A stretch of DNA of 33,312 bases from Bradyrhizobium sp. 139 (lineage in GTDB: Bacteria > Pseudomonadota > Alphaproteobacteria > Rhizobiales > Xanthobacteraceae): contig NZ_JADPKS010000153.1 in the NCBI RefSeq assembly GCF_023074175.1, positions 1-33,312 of the forward strand. Direction: 5' to 3'. The position numbers were made by a program, and so were the translations under genes. Shown here in pieces: positions 32,914 through 33,312 of this stretch (the stretch's first letter is position 1; each line of letters begins with the position of its first letter). The notes below the pieces were generated by a model, which was not told the origin of the DNA, made no database searches, and worked only from the letters and a program-made list of their open reading frames with translations.

Positions 32914-33312
32914 TCAGCCCTGCACCGGCGGCCGCCCGACGCTCTCATAGGTGAAGCCGGCCGCGGCCATGTCTTCGGGGTGGTAGATGTTGCGGAGATC
33001 CACGACGACAGGCTGGGCCATGGCCGCCTTCAACCGGGTGAGATCGAGCGCGCGGAACTGCACCCATTCGGTGACGATGACGATCGCATCGGCGCCTTGC
33101 GCGCAGGAATAGGCGTCCTCGCAATAGGTGATGCTGGGCAGCTCGCCCTTGGCCTGGTCCATGCCGACGGGATCGAAAGCCTTGACCTTTGCGCCCATGT
33201 CGATCAGGCCGGTAACGAGCGGGATCGACGGCGCATCGCGCATGTCGTCGGTGTCGGGCTTGAAGGTGAGGCCGAGCACGGCGATGGTCTTGCCGCGCAG
33301 CGAGCCGCCGAG
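32914..33312 (-). CDS. ugd: UDP-glucose 6-dehydrogenase, C-terminal part (runs off the window)
   Basis: The last 132 codons of a minus-strand gene whose start lies right of the window. The visible part is the UDP-binding C-terminal domain: LRGKTIAVLGLTFKPDTDDM, RDAPSIPLVTGLIDMGAKVK and AFDPVGMDQAKGELP. ADAIVIVTEWVQFRALD follows, then VVVDLRNIYHP. The enzyme oxidises UDP-glucose to UDP-glucuronate with two NAD+ for polysaccharide synthesis. The catalytic cysteine lies in the missing portion. Stop TGA at 32914-32916. Confidence 0.92.
   Translation of the reverse strand, partial: LGGSLRGKTIAVLGLTFKPDTDDMRDAPSIPLVTGLIDMGAKVKAFDPVGMDQAKGELPSITYCEDAYSCAQGADAIVIVTEWVQFRALDLTRLKAAMAQPVVVDLRNIYHPEDMAAAGFTYESVGRPPVQG

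Overview
The window is GC-rich, densely coded chromosomal DNA with short intergenic gaps. Several families of intergenic palindromes, a class I lysyl-tRNA synthetase, a LexA-fold (S24) repressor and the general gene content suggest an alphaproteobacterium, most likely Bradyrhizobium or a close relative. The genus is my inference from sequence style; no search was run. I see no phage, integrase, insertion sequence or CRISPR array. The content is mainly core metabolism plus one sugar-use operon.

Left part (1-8.1 kb): a small PAS-domain protein, an unrecognised 350-residue protein, a MATE exporter, a secreted Met/Gly-rich protein that looks frameshifted, a START-like (SRPBCC) protein and a VOC protein. 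These are followed by an Ogt alkyltransferase transcribed into an AraC-type regulator, a tRNA-Gly(CCC), the remains of an XRE-cupin regulator, a GNAT acetyltransferase and a DUF1003 membrane protein.

Sugar operon (8.2-16.9 kb, all on +): LacI-type regulator, xylulokinase, xylose isomerase, ABC ATPase, permease, periplasmic binding protein, aldo-keto reductase and an amidohydrolase-type sugar lactonase. Genes abut or overlap, so they are probably one regulon. Import plus isomerase plus kinase gives xylulose 5-phosphate. The last two genes look like the dehydrogenase and lactonase of an oxidative sugar route, but no dehydratase or aldolase is present here.

Middle (17-23.5 kb): an NTF2-like protein, a RidA-family protein, a secreted esterase and an FAD dehydrogenase on the minus strand. 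On the plus strand are a secreted ClpP-like protein, a 64-residue membrane protein paired with a Sco copper chaperone, and a family 3 solute-binding protein.

Right part (23.6-33.3 kb): class I LysRS (lysK), an S24 repressor, a DUF952 protein overlapping pyrD, phosphomannomutase/phosphoglucomutase, a membrane-anchored retropepsin-like protease, the helicase HrpB, and the C-terminal part of UDP-glucose 6-dehydrogenase running off the right edge. The observations most worth a second look are the frameshifted Met-rich gene, the Ogt-AraC pair, the mixed sugar operon, an 18-bp tandem repeat beside ridA, and the palindromic repeats, one of which contains the hrpB start codon.
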